The notes under the pieces: model-generated
The model's database searches: none
The model's input: only the letters and a program-made list of their open reading frames with translations
What the model was told of the DNA's origin: nothing
Source: Amycolatopsis albispora
GTDB lineage: Bacteria > Actinomycetota > Actinomycetes > Mycobacteriales > Pseudonocardiaceae
NCBI RefSeq assembly: GCF_003312875.1
Contig: NZ_CP015163.1
Span: forward strand, 4,650,001 to 4,714,000
DNA length: 64,000 bases
Direction of reading: 5' to 3'
Program-made: the position numbers and the translations under genes
Shown: one piece after another, positions 25,763 to 34,366 of the stretch
Layout of the letters: every line of letters starts with the position of its first letter
Numbering within the stretch: the stretch's first letter is position 1

Positions 25763-26425
25763 CCGCCGGCCCGTTCACAGCGCGAACCACTGCCACCGGC
25801 TCCCGCGATGTCGCCGCGCCGACCCGCAACTCCTCCCGGAGAGTCTCAGCCGAGATAGGCCGCCGACAACGACGCCAATGCTCAGCGTCCGCGCGACGGG
25901 CCAGCTCCAAGAGAGTACTATCCAGCTCGCCCGTGAGGCGACATGCGGCACCCGTCGGCTCGACAGATTGAGCGGCTGCTTCCCCAGCCGATCCCTCTTC
26001 CACCTGGTGAACCAACGGCTGCGGCACGTCACTCAGGCGCGAAGCAAGTCGGGCCCCGCCTCTGCCCACCCGATCGGCAGGAGCAGGCCAACGGCATCGA
26101 ATGCCGCTTTACCCCCAGTGGCCGGAGGCCACCGGATCAGCAACGTTCAACAGCAAGGTCACCAAGCTTGCCGCCAGGAGCAGGCGGCGTGCTGGTCGTA
26201 AAACGTCGTCGCCAGCGCCCGACAACGCCAGGTGACGAGTACCGGCAAGCAAACCCAGCACCGTCAGATCCACAGCCGGCGCCACCAGCGGAGCCACGTA
26301 CACCGGCACGCCCAGTTTCAAAGCCAGATTCAAGACGTTGCCGAAGCCGAACAGAAGGTCAACCCGATGACAATCCCCATAGTGACCGTGACAAACCGAG
26401 TCACCATCCGCGAGTCGGTGCTCAT
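25722..26425 (-). pseudogene. DUF2637/SpdA-like transfer gene with several frameshifts
   Basis: Starting from the ATG at 26425, the joined frames give VTMGIVIGLTF, FGFGNVLNLALKLGVPVYVA, PLVAPAVDLTVLGLLAGTRH, LLLAASLVTLLLNVADPVAS, then KAAFDAVGLLLPIGWAEAGP: the full set of DUF2637 membrane helices. A helix-turn-helix tail follows (LELARRADAEHWRRCRRPIS, ETLREELRVGAATSR). Single-base losses occur near 26366, 26110 and 26045. SpdA-like proteins mark actinomycete conjugative elements. Together with the fragment at 19748-20335, this shows that a decayed element occupies the left half. Confidence 0.65.
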
Positions 26426-26691
26426 GCCCCCCGGTGCGGGCAGCCCGAAATCCCCTCCACTACCAAAGTCCCAGTCAATAGCGCCTGATCAGACCCGTTC
26501 CCATCCTTCGTGTGCCCCGCCGAAGGCACCAACCTGCGGCCGACACGTCGCGGATGTCTACCCAACTGGGCGACACAGCTGGAGCAGTTCCTGTGACCCC
26601 GTTTCGCCCGGATTCGACGGGCTGCTCCAGTTCTGCTCCACCTACTGAACAGTAACTGAAGGACGGCGCGCTCAAAACAAAACTTCGCTGT

Positions 26692-26737
26692 AACAAAAAA
26701 ATCGCCTGACCTGCAAATACAGACAGGTCAGGCGATC
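26692..26737 (-). terminator. Rho-independent terminator of the tRNA-Ala gene
   Basis: A perfect 13-bp stem (ATCGCCTGACCTG at 26701-26713, CAGGTCAGGCGAT at 26724-26736) followed on the minus strand by a T7 run (26695-26701). It lies 11 bases past the tRNA 3' end. Confidence 0.92.
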
Positions 26738-26747
26738 TTGAAAACTG

Positions 26748-26820
26748 TGGAGCTAAGGGGACTCGAACCCCTGACCCCCTCACTGCCAGTGAGGTGCGCT
26801 ACCAGCTGCGCCATAGCCCC
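26748..26820 (-). tRNA. tRNA-Ala (anticodon GGC)
   Basis: Seventy-three bases fold as a cloverleaf. The acceptor stem GGGGCTA/TAGCTCC contains the G3-U70 pair that identifies alanine tRNA. The anticodon stem-loop CCTCA-CTGGCAG-TGAGG gives anticodon GGC. The T loop is GTTCGAG. The discriminator is A and CCA is not encoded. Its 3' end faces the decayed mobile-element DNA to the left, the usual position for elements integrated at a tRNA. Confidence 0.97.
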
Positions 26821-26895
26821 GGAGCGAAGGTGAACTCCGCATCTCGTGTGCCTATAAGGTACATGACCCCCGGATGGCCCAGCAAAGGGGGGTCC

Positions 26896-27399
26896 CTACC
26901 GGTCCGACCTCAGCGAAGCCAGGTCGAAGGCGTACACATCGTCATCGTCCTGTGGCGCTCGGCGACTGGGGGCTTCCTGCGCCAGCCGCTGCTCGCGGCG
27001 GCGTTGGAACTCCGCCGCGGTCAGGCCGTTGTCGTCGTCGGGGGTGCGGGCGGGGGCCGGCAGGCCCGAGATCTGCTCGATCATCGCCGTGGTTTCGTCG
27101 CCTAACAACAGAGCCACCTTGTTGTAGCTGTCCTGCACGGCCTCACGATGGGCCACCTCGGCGACCTCCACGATCAGCGAACCCAGCCGCTCAGCACCCC
27201 AGTTCACCGCCGTCGGGGCCAGCCACAGGTGCAGCAGCTTGCCGTGCGCGTCGACGGTCACCTCCATCGTCTGGTCCACGTCGTGCGCGGTGCCCTTCGC
27301 CTGCGCCATCATGGCTTCGACCTGCGAAAGTGCTTCCGAACGCGCCCGCGTCTGCTCGATCAGCTGGCGGGTGGTCCGGTGGATGGGCACCTGCTCCAT
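26896..27399 (-). CDS. YbaB/EbfC-like protein, last gene of the WXG/NlpC operon
   Basis: A 167-residue protein with a helical start (IEQTRARSEALSQVEAMMAQ), a YbaB-like core (TMEVTVDAHGKLLHLWLAPT, then a long helix) and an acidic Arg/Asp-rich tail. The ATG at 27399 has AAGG eight bases upstream and is preferred to a GTG that overlaps the previous stop. It follows a second YbaB-like gene within six bases. In this lineage such pairs are encoded with WXG-like and cell-wall hydrolase genes, perhaps as DNA-binding or scaffold proteins. The specific role is not known. Confidence 0.7.
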   Translation of the reverse strand: MEQVPIHRTTRQLIEQTRARSEALSQVEAMMAQAKGTAHDVDQTMEVTVDAHGKLLHLWLAPTAVNWGAERLGSLIVEVAEVAHREAVQDSYNKVALLLGDETTAMIEQISGLPAPARTPDDDNGLTAAEFQRRREQRLAQEAPSRRAPQDDDDVYAFDLASLRSDR

Positions 27400-27404
27400 G
27401 CCGC

Positions 27405-27770
27405 TCACCTTCGGTAATCGTCTTCGTCGTCGGGCAGGGGTTCGTACCCCATCGAGCGGATCTGGCCGTCACCGAGCGCGGGCGCCAGGGTGCGGTACAT
27501 CCGGTCGCCCGCGCGCCGCGTGGCCTGGTTCGCCAGTTCGACGATCTGCTGCGCGATCACTTCCGGCGCGCTGCGCAGTGCATACGGCGTCAGCTTGACG
27601 TTCTTGAGCTTGCCACCCGGCACCACCTCGACCGCGATCGCGCCGTCGCCGGTCTGGGCCCGGCCGGTGATCGGCCCGCTGCGCTCGAACTGCGCCCTGG
27701 CCCGCTCCCCCGCCTCGTCCATCTCCCGCGCCAGCCGATCGGCCTCCCGGCCGATGTCGAACTCCGCCAC
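27405..27770 (-). CDS. YbaB/EbfC-like protein
   Basis: A 121-residue protein. Residues 1-35 form a charged helix (ADRLAREMDEAGERARAQFE), residues 45-70 a beta hairpin (TGDGAIAVEVVPGGKLKNVK), followed by a helix (PEVIAQQIVELANQATRRAG), the YbaB fold. The GTG at 27770 (VAEFDIG) is chosen because GGGGAGG precedes it; a GTG seven codons earlier has no such site. It lies 30 bases after the NlpC/P60 gene. Probably co-transcribed with 28909-29250 and 27800-28912. Confidence 0.72.
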   Translation of the reverse strand: MAEFDIGREADRLAREMDEAGERARAQFERSGPITGRAQTGDGAIAVEVVPGGKLKNVKLTPYALRSAPEVIAQQIVELANQATRRAGDRMYRTLAPALGDGQIRSMGYEPLPDDEDDYRR

Positions 27771-27799
27771 TGTCGACCTCCCCGAGTCCACCGCGCAGA

Positions 27800-28912
27800 T
27801 TAGCCGGTCGGGCGGTAGAACCCGATGAACGACTGCCCGGCGTTGGTGGTCCGGATCGGCCCCACCTGCACCGGGTCGCCCGCCTCCACCATCTGCCCGT
27901 TGCCGATCACCATCGCCACGTGCCCCGACCAGACCACCAGGTCACCCGGCAGCAGCTGGTCGATCGAGGGCACCTCGGCGCCGATGGTCTGCTGGTTCGA
28001 CTTGCGCGGGATCTCCAGCCCGGCCTCGCCGTACGCGGTCATCGTCAGCCCGCTGCAGTCCAGCCCGACACCCGGCGTCGTACCGCCCCACACGTACGGC
28101 ACGCCCAGGTTCGACAGCGCCGCCCGGACCGCCTTCGCGGCCGTCTCGTTGGGCGCCTTGACCGTGCTGCCGTCGGGCAGGTTCACGTCCACCCCGGTAC
28201 CCGGCTGCGGCGGGATCGCGACCGGCAGGCGCGGCTTGCGGACCGAGCCGCCACCACCGCCTCCCCCGCCGCCACCACCGCCACCGCGGCGGCTGCCCTG
28301 GGCGTTGAACGACGGCCCGACCTGCGTGCCACCGCTGCTGCCGCCGGTGTCCCCGGTGGACGGCGGCGGCGCGGGCGCCAGCTTGGTCGCGGTCTGGGTG
28401 AGCTGGCCCTCGGCGTTGGACGCCACCGTCGCCGACTCGCCGTTGAGGCGGTCCACCTCGGTGATCATCTGCTTGAGGATGTCCGCCGCGGCGGCGTTGC
28501 CCTCGCCGTTGGGCCGCGCGCGCTCGATCGCGATCTTCTTCATCGCGTCGTTGATCACCCTGATGATCTCTTCGCGCAGCTGCTTGTTCTGGATGTCGGC
28601 GACGTCCAGGATCTCGGCCGCCTCGGCCACCGCCTGCTCGATCTCGGCGCTTTCCTGGAGCAGGTCGTCGACCTCCTTCTCCAGGTTCACCGAGGTCTCG
28701 GTGGCGGTGTCGGTGGCCGTGCCCGAGCTGTTCGCCGCCAGGTTCGCGCGCTGCGACGCGACGTTGCCGCGGACCCCGTCCAGCGTGGTGCGCAGCGCCA
28801 CCTGCCCGTCCTGCGCCGCGCTGATGCCCGCGCTGTTGCGGAGCATCTTCTGCTCGAACTGCTGGTTGGTGTCCAGCCCGGTTCTGAGCACCTGCTCGGT
28901 TTCGTAGGTCAC
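27800..28912 (-). CDS. NlpC/P60 peptidoglycan endopeptidase with type VII-like helical N-terminus
   Basis: A 370-residue protein. Residues 1-175 are helical and lack a signal peptide. A Pro/Gly linker follows, with 13 consecutive Gly near residue 215. The C-terminal 130 residues are NlpC/P60: NLGVPYVWGGTTPGVGLDCS with the catalytic Cys, then PGDLVVWSGHVAMVIGNG with the His. It should cut peptide stems of peptidoglycan. Missing Sec/Tat signal and the neighbouring WXG-like gene (overlapping ATGA) suggest export by a type VII system, as for RipC/EspG-linked hydrolases. Export route is inference. Confidence 0.85.
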   Translation of the reverse strand: MTYETEQVLRTGLDTNQQFEQKMLRNSAGISAAQDGQVALRTTLDGVRGNVASQRANLAANSSGTATDTATETSVNLEKEVDDLLQESAEIEQAVAEAAEILDVADIQNKQLREEIIRVINDAMKKIAIERARPNGEGNAAAADILKQMITEVDRLNGESATVASNAEGQLTQTATKLAPAPPPSTGDTGGSSGGTQVGPSFNAQGSRRGGGGGGGGGGGGGSVRKPRLPVAIPPQPGTGVDVNLPDGSTVKAPNETAAKAVRAALSNLGVPYVWGGTTPGVGLDCSGLTMTAYGEAGLEIPRKSNQQTIGAEVPSIDQLLPGDLVVWSGHVAMVIGNGQMVEAGDPVQVGPIRTTNAGQSFIGFYRPTG

Positions 28913-29250
28913 GGCAGGTCCTTGCCGATGTTTCTCATGATGTCCCCCTGGTCCCCCTCGACCACCTGGTAGTTGACCGCGGTCTGCCGGGCGGCGTCAC
29001 CCATCTGCTGCCACTGGCCGCCGAGCCGCGCCACGCGCTCCTGGATGCCGCGCATCCGGCTGGCGTAGGCGCCGGAAAACCCGGTCTCCTGGCCCAGCTC
29101 CGAGAAACCGTCACCGTCGATGTCCGCGTGCGGGTCCAGGTGCTTGGCCCCGGCGCCGCGGATGTCCTCCCCCGCCGGATCGATGTGCCGCGCGTAGTTC
29201 TCGTAGGCGCCCTCGCCCACGTGAAAACCCTGGCGTGGTGTGCCGTGCAC
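28909..29250 (-). CDS. WXG100-like small protein paired with the NlpC/P60 enzyme
   Basis: A 113-residue protein with an N-terminal acidic loop (HIDPAGEDIRGAGAKHLDPH) and a C-terminal helix ending at GDQGDIMRNIGK. The region MRGIQERVARLGGQWQQMGD fits the size and spacing of type VII helical-pair proteins. Its stop overlaps the start of the NlpC/P60 gene by four bases. It heads the operon that ends with two YbaB-like genes. Confidence 0.6.
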   Translation of the reverse strand: MHGTPRQGFHVGEGAYENYARHIDPAGEDIRGAGAKHLDPHADIDGDGFSELGQETGFSGAYASRMRGIQERVARLGGQWQQMGDAARQTAVNYQVVEGDQGDIMRNIGKDLP

Positions 29251-29322
29251 GGATGCCCCCTCCTCGTCCCCCGAGCAGTCCGCGCCCAGCCTAAACCACC
29301 GGTTTCGCGCGGTGGAGGGAAA

Positions 29323-30156
29323 TCACGCGGTGGGTGCACCGGAAACGAGCTTGCTGAGCCATTCCGGGTCGGCGGTGTCGACCGGCTTGCCGCCCGCGAT
29401 CACCGTCGGCGTGCCGAAGCCCTTGCTGCCGTTCGGGAATTCCTGGTGCAGCGACGGGTCCTCGGTGACCCGCTTCAGCTCGGCGTCGAGCTGCTGGTTG
29501 TAGGTACCGCTCTCGACGCAGGCCGGGAAAGCGGGCGAGGAAACGCCGACGGCCTGCCCCAGCGCGGTGAGCTGGCCCTTGTCGTAACCGCGCTTGCCCT
29601 CCTCGGGCTGCGCGGCGAACAGGCTGTCGTGGAACGGCGTGAAGATGCCCGCGTCGGCCGCGCACAGGCCCGCGTTCGCCGAATCGAGCGAGTAGCCCTC
29701 CGGATCGCTCTGCGCGCTCAGCATCGGCACCATGTGCGTGCGCAGCAGGAGGTTGCCCGCCGCGACCTGCTCCTCGATCTGCTTGCCGAAGCGCTTCTGG
29801 AACTCACCGCAGGCCGGGCAGAGGAAGTCCGCGTAGACGTCCAGCGTGGCCTTGGCCTCCGGCCTGCCGGAAACGACCACGAGGCCGTCCCGCCGCTCCG
29901 GCCAGGCCGGGGCGCCCTGCGCGACGGCCGTGATCGTCTGGCCCTCGGTTTTGTTCTTGTCGGCCTGGTACCAGAAGATGCCGCCGGCCACGGCCGCCAC
30001 CACCAGCACCACCGCGGCGACCACGCCGATGGTCCGCTTGTCGACGCCCCGCGCGGCCGGAACCGGCTTCGCGGCCTGCTGCCGCTGCTGCTGCTCCTGC
30101 CGCCGCTTCCGCGCGGCGCGCTCCGCTCCACCCACTTGCCTCAGTTCCTTTCCCAC
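29323..30156 (-). CDS. Membrane-anchored DsbA-family thiol oxidoreductase
   Basis: A 277-residue protein: a basic cytoplasmic start, one membrane helix at residues 42-62 (TIGVVAAVVLVVAAVAGGIF), then a thioredoxin-fold domain outside the membrane. The active site is FLCPACGEF with Cys113 and Cys116, and the cis-Pro loop is GTPTVIAGG near residue 252. It likely forms or exchanges disulfides in exported proteins. It is monocistronic and divergent from the solute-binding lipoprotein gene. Confidence 0.88.
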   Translation of the reverse strand: MGKELRQVGGAERAARKRRQEQQQRQQAAKPVPAARGVDKRTIGVVAAVVLVVAAVAGGIFWYQADKNKTEGQTITAVAQGAPAWPERRDGLVVVSGRPEAKATLDVYADFLCPACGEFQKRFGKQIEEQVAAGNLLLRTHMVPMLSAQSDPEGYSLDSANAGLCAADAGIFTPFHDSLFAAQPEEGKRGYDKGQLTALGQAVGVSSPAFPACVESGTYNQQLDAELKRVTEDPSLHQEFPNGSKGFGTPTVIAGGKPVDTADPEWLSKLVSGAPTA

Positions 30157-30221
30157 CGGCGTGACCTGGGTTCTAGGCTATTCAGGCGACCTGAGAACAC
30201 CGTGAGGTCAGGAGGACGCCG

Positions 30222-31058
30222 ATGCGCGGCAGGCGGGCACTCGCCACCATCGCCGCGCTCGGGTGCACCATGATCAACACCGTCGCCTGCACCACCGCCA
30301 CCGACGCCGACTCGCTGGTCAAGCGCGCCGACGTCCGCGGGCACCTGACCGTCGGCACCCGCTTCGACCAGCCTGGCATCTCGCAGCGGACGCTCGACGG
30401 GCGGCTGGTCGGTTTCGACGTGGAGGTGGCGAAGTACGTGGCGGGCGAGCTGGGCGTGGCGCCGGGCGACATCACCTGGCGCGAGACGGCGACCTCGACC
30501 AGGGAGTCGGATCTGGCGTCGAACTCGGTGGACATGGTGGTGGCCACCTACTCGATCACCGAGAAGCGCCGCCAGCAGGTGACCTTCGCCGGGCCGTACT
30601 TCGAAACCGGCCAGGACCTGCTGGTCCGCACGCAGACGACGGACATCACCGGGCCCGAGTCGCTCAACGGCAAGCGGCTCTGCTCGACCACCAACACCAC
30701 CTCCGCCGAGCAGGTCCGCGACCGGTTCGCCCAGCAGACCGAGCTGGTGGAGTACCCGCGCTACCCCGAGTGCGTCAGCGCGCTGCTGGCCGGGCAGGTG
30801 GACGCGGTGACCACGGACGCGGTGATCCTGGCCGGGTACGCGGCCCAGCAGCCCGAACTGCTCCGCGTGGTCGGTACGCAGTTCGCGCCCGAGCGTTACG
30901 GCATCGGCCTGCGCAAGGGCGACGTCGAGGCGCAGCGCGCGGTCAACGACGCGATCCGCAAGATGATCAGCACCGGCGAGTGGACCAGGGCGTTCGACGC
31001 CCACATCGGACCGTCCGGCTATCCGCCGCCCGCGCCGCCCCAGGTCACCGAGCAGTGA
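30222..31058 (+). CDS. Amino-acid-type solute-binding lipoprotein (SBP family 3)
   Basis: A 278-residue protein with a signal peptide and lipobox-like Cys (MINTVACTT), then the family-3 solute-binding fold: LTVGTRFDQPGISQRTLDG, LVGFDVEVAKYVAGELGV, SVDMVVATYSITEKRRQQV, and FAGPYFETGQDLLVR. These proteins deliver glutamate/glutamine or related amino acids to ABC permeases; no permease is encoded nearby. The stop overlaps the hrpB start. The C-terminus is Pro-rich. Confidence 0.85.
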   Translation: MRGRRALATIAALGCTMINTVACTTATDADSLVKRADVRGHLTVGTRFDQPGISQRTLDGRLVGFDVEVAKYVAGELGVAPGDITWRETATSTRESDLASNSVDMVVATYSITEKRRQQVTFAGPYFETGQDLLVRTQTTDITGPESLNGKRLCSTTNTTSAEQVRDRFAQQTELVEYPRYPECVSALLAGQVDAVTTDAVILAGYAAQQPELLRVVGTQFAPERYGIGLRKGDVEAQRAVNDAIRKMISTGEWTRAFDAHIGPSGYPPPAPPQVTEQ

Positions 31059-33427
31059 GCGCCGAACTGCCGGTCACCGCCGTGCTCGGGGCCCTCGGTG
31101 ACGCGCTGGCCGAGCACGGGACGGCCGTGCTGGTCGCGCCGCCCGGCACGGGCAAGACCACGCTGGTGCCGCCGTCGCTGGCCGAACGCACCGAGGGCCG
31201 GGTCGTGGTGGCCGAACCGCGGCGGCTCGCCGCGCGTGCCGCGGCCGCGCGCATGGCTTCGCTGCTCGGTGAACCCGTCGGCGAGACGGTCGGGTATTCG
31301 GTGCGCGGGGATCGCCGTGTGTCGAAGCGGACCAGGATCGAGGTGGTCACCTCGGGCCTGCTGGTGCGCCGCCTGCAGCACGACCCGGAGCTGCCCGGGG
31401 TGTCCACCGTGCTGCTGGACGAGTGCCACGAACGCCATCTCGACGCCGACCTGCTGCTCGCGCTGCTCCTGGACGTCCGCGCGGGCCTGCGCGACGACCT
31501 GCGGCTGCTGGCCACCTCGGCCACCGTGGCCGCCGACCGGCTGGCCGCGCTGCTGGACGGTCCCGTGCTGACCGCGCACGCCCGCACCTTCCCCGTCGAG
31601 CACGTGTACTCGCCGCCGGCGCGCAACGAGCGCATCGAGGCGTGCGTGGCCAGGACCATCCACAAGGCACTGTCCGAAGCGGACGGTGATGTGCTGGCCT
31701 TCCTGCCCGGCGCGGCGGAAATCGGCCGGGTGGCGAAGCTGCTGTCCGGGGTGGACGTCTTCCCGCTGCACGGGCGGCTGCCCGCGGCACAGCAGGACGC
31801 GGCGCTGCGCCAGGGGAAGAACCGGCGGGTGGTGCTGGCGACCGCCGTCGCGGAGTCGAGCCTGACCGTGCCGGGTGTGCGGATCGTGGTCGACTCGGGC
31901 CTGGCCAGGGTGCCGCGGGTCGACCACCGCCGCGGCCTGCCGGGGCTCGCCACGGTGCGGGTGTCGGCGGCGGTGGCCGAGCAGCGGGCTGGGCGAGCCG
32001 GGCGTGAGGGGCCGGGCCGCGTGTACCGCTGCTGGGCCCAGCACGAGCAGGCGTCGCTGCCCGCCTATCCGGAACCCGAAATCCGCACCGCCGAACTCGC
32101 GCGGCTCGCGCTCGAACTGGCCTGCTGGTCCACTCCGGACGGCAGCGGGCTGGCCTGGTGGGATCCGCCGGGTGAGGGCGCGCTCGCCGCCGGGCAGGCC
32201 GTGCTGCGCGCGCTCGGCGCGACGGACGATACCGGCCAGGTCACCGAACGCGGCCGCCGGATGGCCGCGCTCGGCCTGCACCCGCGGCTGGCCAGGGCGC
32301 TGCTCGACGGCGCGCGTGAGGTCGGCTCCCGGTCGGCGGCCGAGGTGGTCGCCCTGCTGGACAACGGCGCGTCACTGACCGATGTGGACGCCGAACTGCG
32401 CCGCCTCCGCGACGCCGGCGACCAGCGCTGGCGGCGGGAGGCACAGCGGCTGGCGAAGCTGGTCGACGGCGGGCCGGAGAAGCCGGACTCCGCGCTGGTG
32501 GTCGCGCTAGCGCACCCCGAACGACTCGCCCGCCGCCGCGCCGCCGGCTCGCCGGTCTACCTGATGGCCGGGGGCACCGCCGCCGAACTCGGCCCAGGTA
32601 GCGGACTCACCGACGCGGAATGGCTGGCGATCGGCGAGGCGACCCGGGATCCCGGGCGCACCAACGGAATCATCCGGCTCGCCGCACGTGCCGACGCCGA
32701 GCTGGCCGAGACCGCCGGCGCGCACCTGCTGTCCGAATCGGACGAAGTGCGCTGGGCGGACGGTGACCTCGTCGCCCGCCGGGTGCGCCGCCTCGGCGCG
32801 ATCGTGCTCAGCGAACGGCCGTTGCGTGACCCCGATCCGGCGCTGGTGCACGAAGCCGTGCTGGACGGCCTGCGGCGAGACGGGCTCGGCCTGCTGAAGT
32901 GGACGGAGGACGCGACGCGGTTGCGGCAGCGGCTGGACTTCCTGCACCGCGCCATCGGTGATCCGTGGCCAGAACCCACCGACGAGGCCATTCTGTCCAC
33001 TGTGGACCTGAGTGCCGTGCGGAAGCGCGCCGACCTGGCACGTATCGACGCCGAAACCGCGGTGCGAGCGCTGCTGCCGTGGCCGGAGGCGGCCAAACTG
33101 GACGAACTGGCACCGGACCGGCTCGAAGTGCCGTCCGGGTCGAGGATCCGCGTCGACTACCGCGAGGATCCGGTGCTGGCGGTCAAGCTGCAGGAAACCT
33201 TCGGCTGGCGCGAAACCCCGAAGCTCGCCGGTGGGCGGGTGCCGGTGGTGCTGCACCTGCTCTCGCCCGCCGGGCGCCCGGCCGCGGTGACCGCCGACCT
33301 GGAGTCGTTCTGGCGCAACGGGTACCACGCCGTGCGTGCCGACCTGCGTGGCCGCTACCCGCGGCACCCCTGGCCGGCGGACCCGACGACCGCCGAACCC
33401 ACCCGGCGCACCAAACCCCGTCAGTGA
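31055..33427 (+). CDS. hrpB: ATP-dependent helicase HrpB
   Basis: A 790-residue DEAH/RHA-type helicase. Walker A is VAPPGTGKTTLVPP near residue 28, motif Ia AEPRRLAARAAAARM, motif II is LLDECHERH (DECH), motif III LATSAT, and motif VI QRAGRAGREGPG. The C-terminal HrpB domain ends HLLSPAGRPAAVTADLESFW. The GTG at 31055 overlaps the previous TGA by GTGA coupling; the open frame upstream is a shadow of the lipoprotein gene. The cellular role of HrpB in actinobacteria is not established; RNA or nucleic-acid remodelling is expected. Confidence 0.93.
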   Translation: MSAELPVTAVLGALGDALAEHGTAVLVAPPGTGKTTLVPPSLAERTEGRVVVAEPRRLAARAAAARMASLLGEPVGETVGYSVRGDRRVSKRTRIEVVTSGLLVRRLQHDPELPGVSTVLLDECHERHLDADLLLALLLDVRAGLRDDLRLLATSATVAADRLAALLDGPVLTAHARTFPVEHVYSPPARNERIEACVARTIHKALSEADGDVLAFLPGAAEIGRVAKLLSGVDVFPLHGRLPAAQQDAALRQGKNRRVVLATAVAESSLTVPGVRIVVDSGLARVPRVDHRRGLPGLATVRVSAAVAEQRAGRAGREGPGRVYRCWAQHEQASLPAYPEPEIRTAELARLALELACWSTPDGSGLAWWDPPGEGALAAGQAVLRALGATDDTGQVTERGRRMAALGLHPRLARALLDGAREVGSRSAAEVVALLDNGASLTDVDAELRRLRDAGDQRWRREAQRLAKLVDGGPEKPDSALVVALAHPERLARRRAAGSPVYLMAGGTAAELGPGSGLTDAEWLAIGEATRDPGRTNGIIRLAARADAELAETAGAHLLSESDEVRWADGDLVARRVRRLGAIVLSERPLRDPDPALVHEAVLDGLRRDGLGLLKWTEDATRLRQRLDFLHRAIGDPWPEPTDEAILSTVDLSAVRKRADLARIDAETAVRALLPWPEAAKLDELAPDRLEVPSGSRIRVDYREDPVLAVKLQETFGWRETPKLAGGRVPVVLHLLSPAGRPAAVTADLESFWRNGYHAVRADLRGRYPRHPWPADPTTAEPTRRTKPRQ

Positions 33428-34233
33428 TGTTGCTGATGGTGGTACAAGCCCTGCGGTGGCGCGGGTAGTTCCTTGGCGAGGCGTTCGTCGTCGCCGCTTT
33501 CCTCGTGCAGGCCCAGTTGCACCGCCTTGCGGATCTGCTCGCGGTTTTCCCGCACCACGTGGGCGAAGAAGTCGTCGATGCGCGGATCGGTGAGCACTTC
33601 GAGGGTGATCCGCATGACCGTGTCCACCACGGTCCGCACGATCTCGTCGTGGAACGGCAGCTTGGAGAACCGGCCCGCCTGCGGGTCCTCCTTCATCTTC
33701 TCGGTGACGATCTGCCGCAGCATCTCGCGGTTCTCCCCGAGCGAACGCGCCAGGTTCTGCGGGTAGTTCCCGGTTTCCAGCACCTTGACCACCTCGTCCA
33801 GCACGGCCACCGTGATCGGCTTCTTGATCGCCAGCACGATCGGCCTGGACAGCCGTTCCACCAGCCGCTGGGTGAACTTCTCGCCGAACGCGCGATCGGC
33901 CGTCCGCGCCAGGCGCACCACCACCACGACGATCCGCAGCAGCCGGAACCCGCGCAGCGCCGGGTGCGCCACCGGGATCATGCCGAGCACCTCGTACCAG
34001 TTGCGCAAGGGGAACCACCGCTCCCAGCCGGCCTTGCGCCACCGCCACAGGAACTCGACGAAGAACACGCCGCAGATGCACGTGTCGATCACGAAGATGG
34101 TGTGCGCGGTCCGGTCGGAGTGCGGCCAGAACATCACGTAGACCAGCAGTCCGACCGAGACGATCGCCAGCACCAGCATGGCCAGGTCCACCGGGGCGAC
34201 CCGGCGCCGCCGGGTCGTGCCGCTCGCCGTCAT
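33421..34233 (-). CDS. Voltage-gated-like ion channel protein without obvious pore repeat
   Basis: A 270-residue protein. The first 125 residues hold four membrane helices, with a voltage-sensor-like fourth helix (FRLLRIVVVVVRLARTADRA). The rest is cytoplasmic and helical (VLTDPRIDDFFAHVVRENRE) with a His-rich end (YHHQQHH). No canonical TVGYG selectivity filter is present, so it may be a voltage-sensor-only protein rather than a full channel. The ATG at 34233 is used; the longer frame overlaps upstream promoter DNA. It converges on hrpB with a 7-base overlap. Confidence 0.75.
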   Translation of the reverse strand: MTASGTTRRRRVAPVDLAMLVLAIVSVGLLVYVMFWPHSDRTAHTIFVIDTCICGVFFVEFLWRWRKAGWERWFPLRNWYEVLGMIPVAHPALRGFRLLRIVVVVVRLARTADRAFGEKFTQRLVERLSRPIVLAIKKPITVAVLDEVVKVLETGNYPQNLARSLGENREMLRQIVTEKMKEDPQAGRFSKLPFHDEIVRTVVDTVMRITLEVLTDPRIDDFFAHVVRENREQIRKAVQLGLHEESGDDERLAKELPAPPQGLYHHQQHH

Positions 34234-34276
34234 GGCCGCATTCTGCCTGCCCGGCCGCGGCCCCGCCGAACGAACC

Positions 34277-34287
34277 CTGCCGAAAGT
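34277..34287 (+). promoter_or_regulatory. Shared 11-mer CTGCCGAAAGT upstream of the ABC-2 operon
   Basis: CTGCCGAAAGT lies 80 bases before the ABC ATPase start and recurs exactly at 40544-40554, just upstream of the histidine kinase gene. It may be a binding site for the response regulator at 38288-38941. Confidence 0.35.
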
Positions 34288-34366
34288 AGGGGTCGATCCC
34301 TGCCCTGCGCCCACTGCCCGGTGCACCCCGCCCGCGCGAACCTCGGTGCCGGACAAGGGAGGAAAC

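Noticed and set aside
26475..26783. Minus-strand 102-codon ORF starting inside tRNA-Ala
   Set aside because: It is a translation of the tRNA and its terminator (GSGVRVPLAP start), not a gene.
28248..28290. GC-rich simple repeat considered as a recombination site
   Set aside because: It encodes the poly-Gly linker of the NlpC/P60 protein.
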